Of a DNA stretch of 64,000 bases, positions 33,867 to 41,356 are shown one piece after another. Every line of letters begins with the position of its first letter. Within the stretch, counting starts at the first letter, position 1. The translations under genes were made by a program, and so were the position numbers. The DNA is taken from positions 7,051,501 through 7,115,500 of the forward strand of contig NZ_CP029190.1 of assembly GCF_008642295.1 (NCBI RefSeq). The letters run 5' to 3'. The stretch comes from Streptomyces venezuelae (lineage in GTDB: Bacteria; Actinomycetota; Actinomycetes; Streptomycetales; Streptomycetaceae). Below the pieces are notes generated by a model, which saw nothing but the letters and a program-made list of their open reading frames with translations, was not told the origin of the DNA and ran no database searches.

Positions 33867-34967
33867 ATGAATGCAGCGACGCCGACCACCACCACCAGCA
33901 CGACCGAGACCTCCGGAGCCGCTGCGGCCTCGGCCGAGGAAGAGACCCCCATCCACATCCTCTGGATCAATGCGGGGCTGAGCTGCGACGGCGACTCGGT
34001 GGCCCTGACCGCCGCGATGCAGCCGAGCATCGAGGAGATCGTGCTCGGGGTACTGCCCGGCCTGCCGAAGATCGCCGTCCACTGGCCCCTGATCGACTTC
34101 GAGTGCGGCCCGGTGGGCGGCGCGGACACGTTCATCGAGTGGTTCTTCAAGGGCGAGCGCGGGGAAATCGACCCCTTCGTCCTGGTGGTCGAGGGGTCCA
34201 TCCCCAACGAGTCCATCAAACCCGAGGGCTACTGGTGCGGGTTCGGGGACGACCCGGAGACCGGCCAGCCCATCACCACCAGCGAGTGGATCGACCGGCT
34301 GGCCCCCAAGGCGCTCGCCGTGGTCGCGATCGGCACCTGCGCCACCTACGGCGGAATCCACGCCATGTCCGGCAACCCCACCGGCGCCATGGGAGTGCCC
34401 GACTACCTGGGCTGGGACTGGAAGTCCAAGGCCGGCATCCCCATCGTGTGCGTCCCCGGCTGCCCGATCCAGCCCGACAACTTCTCCGAGACGCTGACCT
34501 ACCTGCTCTACCAGGCCGCCGGAGCCGCCCCGATGATCCCCCTGGACGACAAGCTCCGTCCGACCTGGCTGTTCGGGGCCACGGTGCACGAGGGCTGCGA
34601 CCGCGCCGGGTACTACGAGCAGGGCCAGTTCGCCACCGCGTACGACTCGCCCCAATGCCTGGTCAAGCTCGGCTGCTGGGGCCCCGTCGTCAAGTGCAAC
34701 GTACCCAAGCGCGGCTGGATGAACGGGATCGGCGGCTGCCCCAACGTCGGCGGCATCTGCATCGCCTGCACGATGCCCGGCTTCCCCGACAAGTTCATGC
34801 CGTTCATGGACGAACCCGCCGGCGCCAAGGTCTCCAGCAAAGCCAGCGGCGCGTACGGAGCCGTGGTCCGCAGGCTCCGCGAGATCACCATCCGGACCGT
34901 GGACAAGGAACCGAAGTGGCGCCGCACCGGAGAACGGCTGACCACCGGCTACCGGCCGCCCTGGTGA
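33867..34967 (+). CDS. hhyS: group 1h [NiFe]-hydrogenase small subunit
   Basis: This 366-residue subunit has a Thr-rich N-terminus with no twin-arginine signal, so the enzyme is not Tat-exported. It carries the iron-sulfur relay. The usual proximal CxxC is C40-D41-G42-D43, i.e. Cys-x-x-Asp; D43 replaces the second Cys, the known 3Cys-1Asp ligation of actinobacterial-type enzymes. GTCATYGG and CVPGCPIQPDNFSE supply more proximal ligands, and VHEGCDR, LGCWGP, CNVPKRGW, GGCPNVGGICIACTMPGFPDKF the medial and distal clusters. Group 1h enzymes oxidise atmospheric H2 at high affinity, in Streptomyces mainly in spores. It precedes hhyL. Confidence 0.96.
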   Translation: MNAATPTTTTSTTETSGAAAASAEEETPIHILWINAGLSCDGDSVALTAAMQPSIEEIVLGVLPGLPKIAVHWPLIDFECGPVGGADTFIEWFFKGERGEIDPFVLVVEGSIPNESIKPEGYWCGFGDDPETGQPITTSEWIDRLAPKALAVVAIGTCATYGGIHAMSGNPTGAMGVPDYLGWDWKSKAGIPIVCVPGCPIQPDNFSETLTYLLYQAAGAAPMIPLDDKLRPTWLFGATVHEGCDRAGYYEQGQFATAYDSPQCLVKLGCWGPVVKCNVPKRGWMNGIGGCPNVGGICIACTMPGFPDKFMPFMDEPAGAKVSSKASGAYGAVVRRLREITIRTVDKEPKWRRTGERLTTGYRPPW

Positions 34968-35038
34968 CCCGGCCGGCCTCCCTCCCGCGTGACCCGAGCC
35001 CCAGCAAAGATGACCTGAAGAAGGGCGCAGCACACACG

Positions 35039-36820
35039 ATGGCACCGAAGACAAAGCCCGGCGACGGCAGTGGTCTGGTGGAGATGGCCTGGGATCCGAT
35101 CACCCGGATCGTGGGCAGTCTCGGCATCCACACAAAGATCGACTTCAAGCAGAAGCGCGTGGCGGAGTGCTACAGCACCTCCTCCGTCTTCCGCGGCTAC
35201 AGCGTCTTCATGCGCGGCAAGGACCCCCGCGACGCGCACTTCATCACCAGCCGCATCTGCGGGATCTGCGGCGACAACCACGCCACCTGCTCCGTGTACG
35301 CGCAGAACATGGCCTACGGGGTGAAGCCCCCGCACCTCGCCGAGTGGATCATCAACCTCGGAGAGTCCGCGGAGTACATGTTCGACCACAACATCTTCCA
35401 GGAGAACCTGGTCGGGGTCGACTACTGCGAGAAGATGGTCCGCGAGACCAACCCCGGAGTCCTGGAACTCGCCGAACGCACCGAGGCCCCGCACGCCGGC
35501 GAACACGGCTACCGCACCATCGCCGACATCATGCGCTCCCTCAACCCCATCGAGGGCGAGTTCTACCGCGAAGCCCTCCAGGTCAGCCGCTACACCCGGG
35601 AGATGTTCTGCCTGATGGAGGGCCGCCATGTGCACCCCTCCACGCTCTACCCCGGTGGCGTCGGCACCATCGCCTCCGTCCAATTGTTCACGGACTACAT
35701 GAGCCGCCTGATGCGGTACGTGGAGTTCATGAAGCGGGTCGTCCCGCTCCACGACGACCTCTTCGACTTCTTCTACGAGGCCCTCCCCGGCTACGAGGAG
35801 GTCGGCCGCCGGCGCGTGCTGCTCGGCTGCTGGGGAGCGCTCAACGACCCCGAGTACTGCGACTTCACCTACGCCAACATGACCGACTGGGGACGGAAGA
35901 TGTTCGTCACCCCGGGCGTCATCGTGGACGGAAAACTGGTCACCAACGACCTCACCCAGATCAACCTCGGCATCAGGATCCTGCTCGGCAGCTCCTACTA
36001 CGAGGACTGGGAGGGCCAGGAGCAGTTCGTCACCCGCGATCCGCTCGGCAACCCCGTCGACCCGCGCCACCCCTGGAACCAGCACACCATCCCGGCGCCG
36101 CAGAAGCGGAACTTCGACGACAAGTACAGCTGGGTGATGTCCCCCCGCTGGTTCGACGGCAAGGACCACCTGGCACTGGACACCGGCGGCGGCCCCATCG
36201 CCCGGCTGTGGTCCACCGCCCTGTCCGGGCTGGTCGACATCGGGTACGTCAAGGCCACCGGCCACAGCGTGGTCATCACCCTGCCGCGCACCATGACCAA
36301 GCCCGAGACCCGCTTCGAGTGGAAGATCCCGCAGTGGAGCAACGCGCTGGAACGCAACCGCGCGCGCACCTACTTCCAGGCGTACGCCGCCGCCGTCGCC
36401 CTGCACTGCGCCGAGAAGGGCCTGGAGGAGGTCCGCGCCGGACGCACCCAGACCTGGGAGAAGTTCGAGGTGCCGGACGAGTCCATCGGCGTCGGCTTCA
36501 CCGAGGCCGTACGCGGTGTGCTCTCCCACCACATGGTCATCCGGGACGGCAAGATCGCCAACTACCACCCCTACCCGCCGACTCCGTGGAACGCCAGCAC
36601 CCGCGACACCTTCGGCACCCCCGGCCCGTACGAGGACGCCGTCCAGAACACCCCCATCTTCGAGGAGAACCCGCCGGAGAACTTCAAGGGCATCGACATC
36701 ATGCGCGCCGTGCGCAGCTTCGATCCCTGCCTGCCCTGCGGGGTCCACATGTACGTGGGCGGCGGCAAGACCGTGCAGAAGATGCACGTGCCGACCGGAC
36801 TGAGCGGCCTGGGCGGATGA
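35039..36820 (+). CDS. hhyL: group 1h [NiFe]-hydrogenase large subunit
   Basis: This 593-residue catalytic subunit has L1 motif RICGICGDNHATC (C74, C77) and L2 motif DPCLPCGVH (C564, C567, H570), which supply the four Cys that hold the Ni-Fe(CN)2CO centre. Twenty-three residues follow H570; in most [NiFe] enzymes the protease encoded nearby (40140-40685) removes such a tail after nickel insertion. ITRIVGSLGIHTKID at the N-terminus and the GGxxARLW region are typical. The ATG at 35039 follows AAGAAGGG at some distance; a longer in-frame extension overlaps hhyS in another frame and is not coding. Confidence 0.97.
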   Translation: MAPKTKPGDGSGLVEMAWDPITRIVGSLGIHTKIDFKQKRVAECYSTSSVFRGYSVFMRGKDPRDAHFITSRICGICGDNHATCSVYAQNMAYGVKPPHLAEWIINLGESAEYMFDHNIFQENLVGVDYCEKMVRETNPGVLELAERTEAPHAGEHGYRTIADIMRSLNPIEGEFYREALQVSRYTREMFCLMEGRHVHPSTLYPGGVGTIASVQLFTDYMSRLMRYVEFMKRVVPLHDDLFDFFYEALPGYEEVGRRRVLLGCWGALNDPEYCDFTYANMTDWGRKMFVTPGVIVDGKLVTNDLTQINLGIRILLGSSYYEDWEGQEQFVTRDPLGNPVDPRHPWNQHTIPAPQKRNFDDKYSWVMSPRWFDGKDHLALDTGGGPIARLWSTALSGLVDIGYVKATGHSVVITLPRTMTKPETRFEWKIPQWSNALERNRARTYFQAYAAAVALHCAEKGLEEVRAGRTQTWEKFEVPDESIGVGFTEAVRGVLSHHMVIRDGKIANYHPYPPTPWNASTRDTFGTPGPYEDAVQNTPIFEENPPENFKGIDIMRAVRSFDPCLPCGVHMYVGGGKTVQKMHVPTGLSGLGG

Positions 36821-37401
36821 GCGCCCCGACCGCGCCGCGCCCCACGGCCCGGCAGGCCCCGAACGCGGAGCAGGCCGGACGGCGCGTCGAGGAGATCCTC
36901 GACCGCCTGGCCGCGGCCGGAGACCACCGGGCAGCAGCCTCGGCCGAGGAACTCGTCCGGGTGCTGATGGACTTCTACGGAGCCGGGCTGGCCCGGATCG
37001 TCGAACTGCTGGAAGACCAGGCCCCGCAGACCCCGCAGTCGCCGCTGCCCCGGCTGCTCGAGGACGAACTCGTCTCCGGCCTGCTGGTCCTGCACGACCT
37101 CCACCCCGAGGACACCGCCACCCGGATCGCCCGCGCCCTGGACGGCGTCCCACACCCCGTGGAGGTGGTGGAGTTCGACACCACGACCGGCACCCTGCGG
37201 CTCCGCTCCGCCGAGCCGTCGGGTGCGGGCTCGGGCTGCGGATGCCCGAGCACCGGCGAAGCCGTCCGGCAGGCCGTCGAAACCGCCGTGGCGGGCTTCG
37301 CCCCGGAGGTGAACCGGGTGGAGCTGGAACAGCCCACTGCCTCCTCCCGGCAGCCGGCCCTGCTCCAGATCGGCACCCGTCCGCCGGCGACGGCTTCGTG
37401 A
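36817..37401 (+). CDS. NifU C-terminal-domain protein of hydrogenase locus
   Basis: This 194-residue protein has a C-terminal NifU-like (Nfu) segment (LRLRSAEPSGAGSGCGCPSTGEAVRQAVETAVAGFAPEVNRVELEQP) containing the CxC/CxxC-type motif GCGCP. A helical N-terminal half of about 90 residues is specific to this locus. It probably supplies or repairs an iron-sulfur cluster for the hydrogenase small subunit. It starts with an ATGA overlap on hhyL, so the two are translationally coupled. NifU-domain genes occur with actinobacterial group 1h hydrogenases. Confidence 0.75.
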   Translation: MSAPTAPRPTARQAPNAEQAGRRVEEILDRLAAAGDHRAAASAEELVRVLMDFYGAGLARIVELLEDQAPQTPQSPLPRLLEDELVSGLLVLHDLHPEDTATRIARALDGVPHPVEVVEFDTTTGTLRLRSAEPSGAGSGCGCPSTGEAVRQAVETAVAGFAPEVNRVELEQPTASSRQPALLQIGTRPPATAS

Positions 37402-38072
37402 GTACGCACCAGGCGGCGCGGCAGCGCCCGGCTGCCGCCGCCGCCCCCGGTGCCACGGGCCTGCGCCGGTTCACCGCACCGCGACCGCCGGAGCAGCAGC
37501 GGTGCGAACTGTGCGGCAGACCGGTCGCCGAACACGACCACCGGCACCTGGTGGACACCGAGCAGCGCGCCCTGACCTGCGCATGCACCCCCTGCGCCCT
37601 GCTGTTCACCCGGCCCGGCGCCGCGGGCGGCCGGTTCCGCACCGTCCCGGACCGCTATCTGACCGACCCGGACCACACCCTCGACGACACCGCCTGGGAA
37701 CGCCTGCAGATTCCGGTCGGCGTCGCCTTCTTCTTCCGCAACGCCGCCCTCGACCGGCTGGTCGCCCTCTACCCCAGCCCGGCCGGCGCCACCGAGAGCG
37801 AACTCGACCCGTCGACCTGGCAGTCCGTACTCGGCGGCAGCCGCCTGACCCGGCTGCTCGAACCCGACGTGGAGGCCCTGCTGCTGCACCGCGAACACGG
37901 CCGCACCGAATGCCACCTCGTCCCGGTCGACATCTGCTACGAACTGGTGGGCCGGATGCGCCTGCTGTGGCAGGGATTCGACGGCGGAGCGGAGGCCCGG
38001 GCCGCGCTGACGGAATTCTTCGAACAGGTCCGGCAACGGGCCAGGGCGGCAGGGGAGGCGGAACCGTCATGA
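37398..38072 (+). CDS. DUF5947-like protein of hydrogenase locus
   Basis: This 224-residue protein has an N-terminal Cys-rich part, CELCGRPVAEHDHRHLVDTEQRALTCACTPCALLF, with Cys-x2-Cys and Cys-x-Cys-x2-Cys that could bind zinc or a rubredoxin-type iron. An alpha/beta C-terminal part follows. The family (DUF5947) is seen mainly next to actinobacterial hydrogenases. The function is unknown; a redox or assembly role is possible. It starts with a GTGA overlap and ends with an ATGA overlap, locking it in the operon. Confidence 0.65.
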   Translation: MSTHQAARQRPAAAAAPGATGLRRFTAPRPPEQQRCELCGRPVAEHDHRHLVDTEQRALTCACTPCALLFTRPGAAGGRFRTVPDRYLTDPDHTLDDTAWERLQIPVGVAFFFRNAALDRLVALYPSPAGATESELDPSTWQSVLGGSRLTRLLEPDVEALLLHREHGRTECHLVPVDICYELVGRMRLLWQGFDGGAEARAALTEFFEQVRQRARAAGEAEPS

Positions 38073-38737
38073 CCGAACTCGCCTTCAGCTGCACCGGCGT
38101 ACGCGCCGACCCCTACGCGGCCGGGCCCACCCTGGTCTTCCGGCTGCGCATCACGGCACCACCGCAGGAGCCGGTCCACGCCCTGGCGCTGCGCTGCCAG
38201 ATCCGGATCGAACCGGCCCGGCGGAGCTACGAGGACCGGGAGGCGGCCGGACTGGCCGACCTCTTCGGTGAACGCTCACGCTGGGGCACCACCCTCCAGC
38301 CCGTGCAGTTCGCCCAGGTCCCCCTGATGGTCCCCGGCTTCACCGGCGAAACCGAGGCCGACCTCGTGGTGCCCTGCACCTACGACATGGACATCGCCGC
38401 CACCCGCTACTTCGAGGCCCTCTCAGGCGGCGAAGTGCCCCTGCTGATGCTCTTCTCCGGCACGGCGTTCACCGGACCCGGAGGCTTCCGCGTCCAGCCC
38501 GTGCCCTGGGACCGGGAGGCGACCTGCCGGATGCCCGTCGCGGTGTGGCGGGAGATGATCGAACAGCACTTCCCCGGCTGCGGCTGGATCCGGCTGCCCC
38601 GCGACACCATGGACGCGCTGCTCGCCTACCGCTCCCGGCACGCCCTGCCGTCCTGGGAGGCGACGCTGCGCGCGCTGCTGGAGGACGGCGCCGCGACGGC
38701 ACTACTGCCGCGGGTCACCGAGAGGACCGCGACATGA
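38069..38737 (+). CDS. DUF6084-like protein of hydrogenase locus
   Basis: This 222-residue protein of unknown function is predicted to be mainly beta-structured: LVFRLRITAPPQEPVHALALRCQIRIEPARRSYEDREAAGLADLFGERSRW, then LVVPCTYDMDIAATRYFEALSGGEVPLLMLFSG. It matches the family labelled DUF6084, found beside DUF5947 in hydrogenase loci. No cofactor motif is evident. It is coupled by 4-base overlaps to both neighbours. Confidence 0.65.
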   Translation: MTELAFSCTGVRADPYAAGPTLVFRLRITAPPQEPVHALALRCQIRIEPARRSYEDREAAGLADLFGERSRWGTTLQPVQFAQVPLMVPGFTGETEADLVVPCTYDMDIAATRYFEALSGGEVPLLMLFSGTAFTGPGGFRVQPVPWDREATCRMPVAVWREMIEQHFPGCGWIRLPRDTMDALLAYRSRHALPSWEATLRALLEDGAATALLPRVTERTAT

Positions 38738-40143
38738 CCACCGCCGTGTTCGGACCCGAGACGGAGTCCCGGCTCGCCACCGCCCGGCAGGTCGCCGACG
38801 CCGTCCTCTTCGAGGGCTATGTGCTGTACCCGTACCGGGCGTCCGCGGCCAAGAACCGGCTGCGCTGGCAGTTCGGCGTCCTGGTGCCCCCCGCCTGGGG
38901 CACCGATGGTGCGGAGCACGCCTTCCAGCGCACCGAGGTCCTGATGGAACCCCGGGCGGACGCCACCCTGGCGGCCGAGGTGCGCTTCCTGCACGCCCGG
39001 CGGCGTACCGTCGAACAGGCCCGGCCGGACGGCACCTTCGAGACCGTGCCCGAACTCCACCTCCCCGACCGGGTCCTGGTCCCCTGGGACGAGGGGGACG
39101 AGCAGCGCGTCGAGGTCCTCACCACCGTCGCCGAACTGGCCGGCGACGGGATCGCCGTCCCCTTCAGCCGCCCGGCGACGGAGGAGTACGAGCCCGTCCA
39201 CGACCCCGACGGCCGGCTGGTGGGCCGACTGGTCCGCCGGGGTGAGGAGGTGACCGGGGTCCTGCGGCTGTCCGCGACCGAACTCGACGGCCCCTACCGG
39301 GTGCTGAAGCTGACGGCCGTGGTCGAGAACACCGGCACCGGCAACGGCTACGCCGACCGGGACGCCGCCCTGCCGCACTCCCTGGTCTCCACCCACCTCC
39401 TGCTGTGCCTCGGCGCCGGCTCCTTCCTCTCCATGACGGACCCGCCGGAGTGGGCCAAGGCGGCGGTCGCCTCCTGCCGGAACAGCAACACCTGGCCCGT
39501 ACTGGCGGGCGACCCCGGCCGCGCCGACCTGATGCTGTCCTCGCCGATCATCCTGGAGGACCACCCGGCCATCGCCCCGGAAAGCCCGGGAGCGCTCTAC
39601 GACGCCACCGAGATCGACGAGATCCTCGCCCTGCGCACCGCCGCCCTCACGGACCGGGAGAAGCGCGAGGCCCGCGGGACCGACGCCAAGGCCGCCGCCG
39701 TGATCGACCTCGCCGACTCGATGCCCCCCGAGGTACTGGAACGGCTGCACGGAGCGGTCCGGGCCCTCCGGGAGATCACCGAACCCGGCAGACCGCCGGC
39801 CCCCGCCCATTTCGCCGACAGCCCCGGCACGCCCGACACCCCCTGGTGGGACCCCGCCGCCGATGCCGGCTTCGACCCCGCCACCGACCACGTCCTGGTC
39901 GACGGCCGCCACGTCACCGCGGGCAGCCGGGTGCAACTGCGCCCCGGGCTGCGCCGCACCGACGCCCAGGACCTGTTCCTGCACGGCCGCAACGCCCGGG
40001 TGGAAGCCGTACTCCACGACGTGGACGGCGGAACACACCTCGCGGTGACCGTCGAGGGGGACCCCGGCGCCGACATCCGCCGCGAACAGGGACGGTTCCT
40101 GTACTTCCGGCCGGACGAACTCGCCCCCCTGGAGGACACGTGA
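38734..40143 (+). CDS. conserved hydrogenase-locus protein of unknown function, 469 aa
   Basis: This 469-residue protein contains LFEGYVLYPYRASAAKNRLRWQFGVLVPPAWG near the N-terminus, LRLSATELDGPYRVLKLTAVVENTGTG in the middle and LPHSLVSTHLLLCLGAGSFLSMTDPPEWA, then an acidic C-terminal domain. I know no biochemical function for it. Homologues sit in group 1h hydrogenase loci, so it probably acts in assembly, electron transfer or anchoring. It has no signal peptide or clear membrane helix. ATGA and GTGA overlaps couple it to its neighbours. Confidence 0.65.
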   Translation: MTTAVFGPETESRLATARQVADAVLFEGYVLYPYRASAAKNRLRWQFGVLVPPAWGTDGAEHAFQRTEVLMEPRADATLAAEVRFLHARRRTVEQARPDGTFETVPELHLPDRVLVPWDEGDEQRVEVLTTVAELAGDGIAVPFSRPATEEYEPVHDPDGRLVGRLVRRGEEVTGVLRLSATELDGPYRVLKLTAVVENTGTGNGYADRDAALPHSLVSTHLLLCLGAGSFLSMTDPPEWAKAAVASCRNSNTWPVLAGDPGRADLMLSSPIILEDHPAIAPESPGALYDATEIDEILALRTAALTDREKREARGTDAKAAAVIDLADSMPPEVLERLHGAVRALREITEPGRPPAPAHFADSPGTPDTPWWDPAADAGFDPATDHVLVDGRHVTAGSRVQLRPGLRRTDAQDLFLHGRNARVEAVLHDVDGGTHLAVTVEGDPGADIRREQGRFLYFRPDELAPLEDT

Positions 40144-40685
40144 CCACCGCGACCACCACGACCACCACCACGACCCGGACCCTGGTCGCCGGTGTCGGCA
40201 ACATCTTCCTCGGCGACGACGGCTTCGGCGTGGAAGCGGTACGCGCCCTCGCCGCGCACGAACTGCCGCCCGGCGTCGAGGCCGTGGACATCGGCGTACG
40301 CGGCGTACACCTGGCATACCAGCTGCTCGACGGCTACGACACGCTCATCCTGATCGACGCCACCGCCCGCGGCGGCGACCCCGGAACCCTGTACCTGATC
40401 GAAGCCGGCCAACCCGGCGGCACCGAACCCCCGGCTGCCGTGCTCGACGGCCACCACATGTCACCCGATGCCGTACTGGCCCTGCTGGACACCCTGTGCG
40501 CCGGCACCGGATCGACCCCGCCGCGGCGCACGCTCGTGGTGGGCTGCGAGCCCGCCTCCGTGGAGGAGGGGGTGGGACTCAGCCCCGAGGTCGCCGCGGC
40601 CGTGCCCGAGGCGGTGCGGTGGGTCCTCGATCTGCTGGTCCCCGCGTCCGTACCCGGAACGGCCACCGGTCCGGCCGGGAAGTGA
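40140..40685 (+). CDS. hydrogenase maturation protease (HyaD/HycI, M52 family)
   Basis: This 181-residue protein has the M52 motif GVGNIFLGDDGFG (metal-side D27), then LIDA (D73) and DGHHMS (H105/H106), equivalent to the nickel-sensing Glu/Asp, Asp and His of HybD. It should clip the C-terminal tail of HhyL after nickel insertion. The first dozen residues are a Thr run encoded by ACC/ACG repeats and precede the core, so the true start might be slightly later. It overlaps the preceding gene by 4 bases (GTGA). Confidence 0.88.
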   Translation: MTTATTTTTTTTRTLVAGVGNIFLGDDGFGVEAVRALAAHELPPGVEAVDIGVRGVHLAYQLLDGYDTLILIDATARGGDPGTLYLIEAGQPGGTEPPAAVLDGHHMSPDAVLALLDTLCAGTGSTPPRRTLVVGCEPASVEEGVGLSPEVAAAVPEAVRWVLDLLVPASVPGTATGPAGK

Positions 40686-40695
40686 GGAGAACATC

Positions 40696-40812
40696 ATGAA
40701 GAAGTCCGCCCTCGAAGGTGTCGGCGTGGCCGTCGCCCTCGTCGCCCTCGTCGCGATGATGAAGCAGGTCCTGCCCGACCTCCGGCGCTACCTCCGGATG
40801 CGCAGCATGTGA
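40696..40812 (+). CDS. DUF6893-type 38-residue membrane peptide
   Basis: This short protein has one membrane helix (LEGVGVAVALVALVAMMK) with a positive N-terminus (MKKS) and a basic tail (PDLRRYLRMRSM). It matches the Streptomyces small-protein family called DUF6893. GAGGAG lies 6 bases before the ATG. It sits between the hydrogenase protease and hypA, 10 bases after the protease stop, so it is almost surely part of this operon. It might tether the soluble hydrogenase or an electron acceptor to the membrane. Confidence 0.7.
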   Translation: MKKSALEGVGVAVALVALVAMMKQVLPDLRRYLRMRSM

Positions 40813-40821
40813 CGCCCTCCG

Positions 40822-40872
40822 GGCTCGCCGCTGCACCGAATGGCGTATCCGCGCCGCCGGTACCGGCGAGCC
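40822..40872. other. competing inverted repeats before hypA
   Basis: GGCTCGCCG (40822-40830) is complementary to CGGCGAGCC (40864-40872), while the overlapping CGCCGGTACCGGCG (40855-40868) is its own palindrome. The two pairings exclude each other. The 145-bp gap between the structural and hyp halves of the block may hold a secondary promoter or a processing site; I saw no clear -35/-10. Confidence 0.3.
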
Positions 40873-40957
40873 ACGGACTCCGCTCCGCCGGCCCGCCGTG
40901 TAATGGTGCCCGGCGGACGGGCCGCGCGTCGATCGGCCTCCGCCAGGACGGAGACCG

Positions 40958-41353
40958 ATGCACGAGATGTCCATGGCCATGGCCGTCGTCGGCCAGGTCG
41001 AGGAGGCAGCCGCCCGGGCCGGCGGGGTCACCGCCGTCACCTCCGTCCGGCTCAGGGTGGGCGAACTCGCCGGAGTCGTCCCCGACGCCCTGGCGTTCTC
41101 CTTCGAACTCGCCTGCGCCGGCACCCTCCTGGAGGGCGCCGAACTGGTCACCGAAGCCGTACCGGGCCGGGCCCGCTGCGGCGCCTGCACGCACGAGTGG
41201 GCGGTCGGCATGCCGCCCGCGCTCTGCTGCCCGGAATGCGGGGCGGCGACCGCCGAACTCCTCGCGGGCCGTGAGCTGCAGATCGTCAGCGTGCGCTGGG
41301 AGGACGGCCCGGCCCCCGACCGCACCCGAGAACCGATCTCCGAGGAGCACTGA
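40958..41353 (+). CDS. hypA: hydrogenase nickel insertion protein HypA
   Basis: This 131-residue protein starts MHEMS, with the nickel-binding N-terminal His2, and has the zinc ribbon CGAC (C74, C77) and CPEC (C91, C94). It delivers nickel with HypB. The length and VRLRVGELAGVVPDAL segment are standard. It is three bases upstream of hypB and 145 bases after the small membrane peptide. Confidence 0.95.
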   Translation: MHEMSMAMAVVGQVEEAAARAGGVTAVTSVRLRVGELAGVVPDALAFSFELACAGTLLEGAELVTEAVPGRARCGACTHEWAVGMPPALCCPECGAATAELLAGRELQIVSVRWEDGPAPDRTREPISEEH

Positions 41354-41356
41354 ACC

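Noticed and set aside
33839..36820. Possible HhyS-HhyL fusion or a 993-residue HhyL
   Set aside because: The N-terminal 400 codons are out of frame with hhyS, and the ATG at 35039 gives the normal HhyL length.
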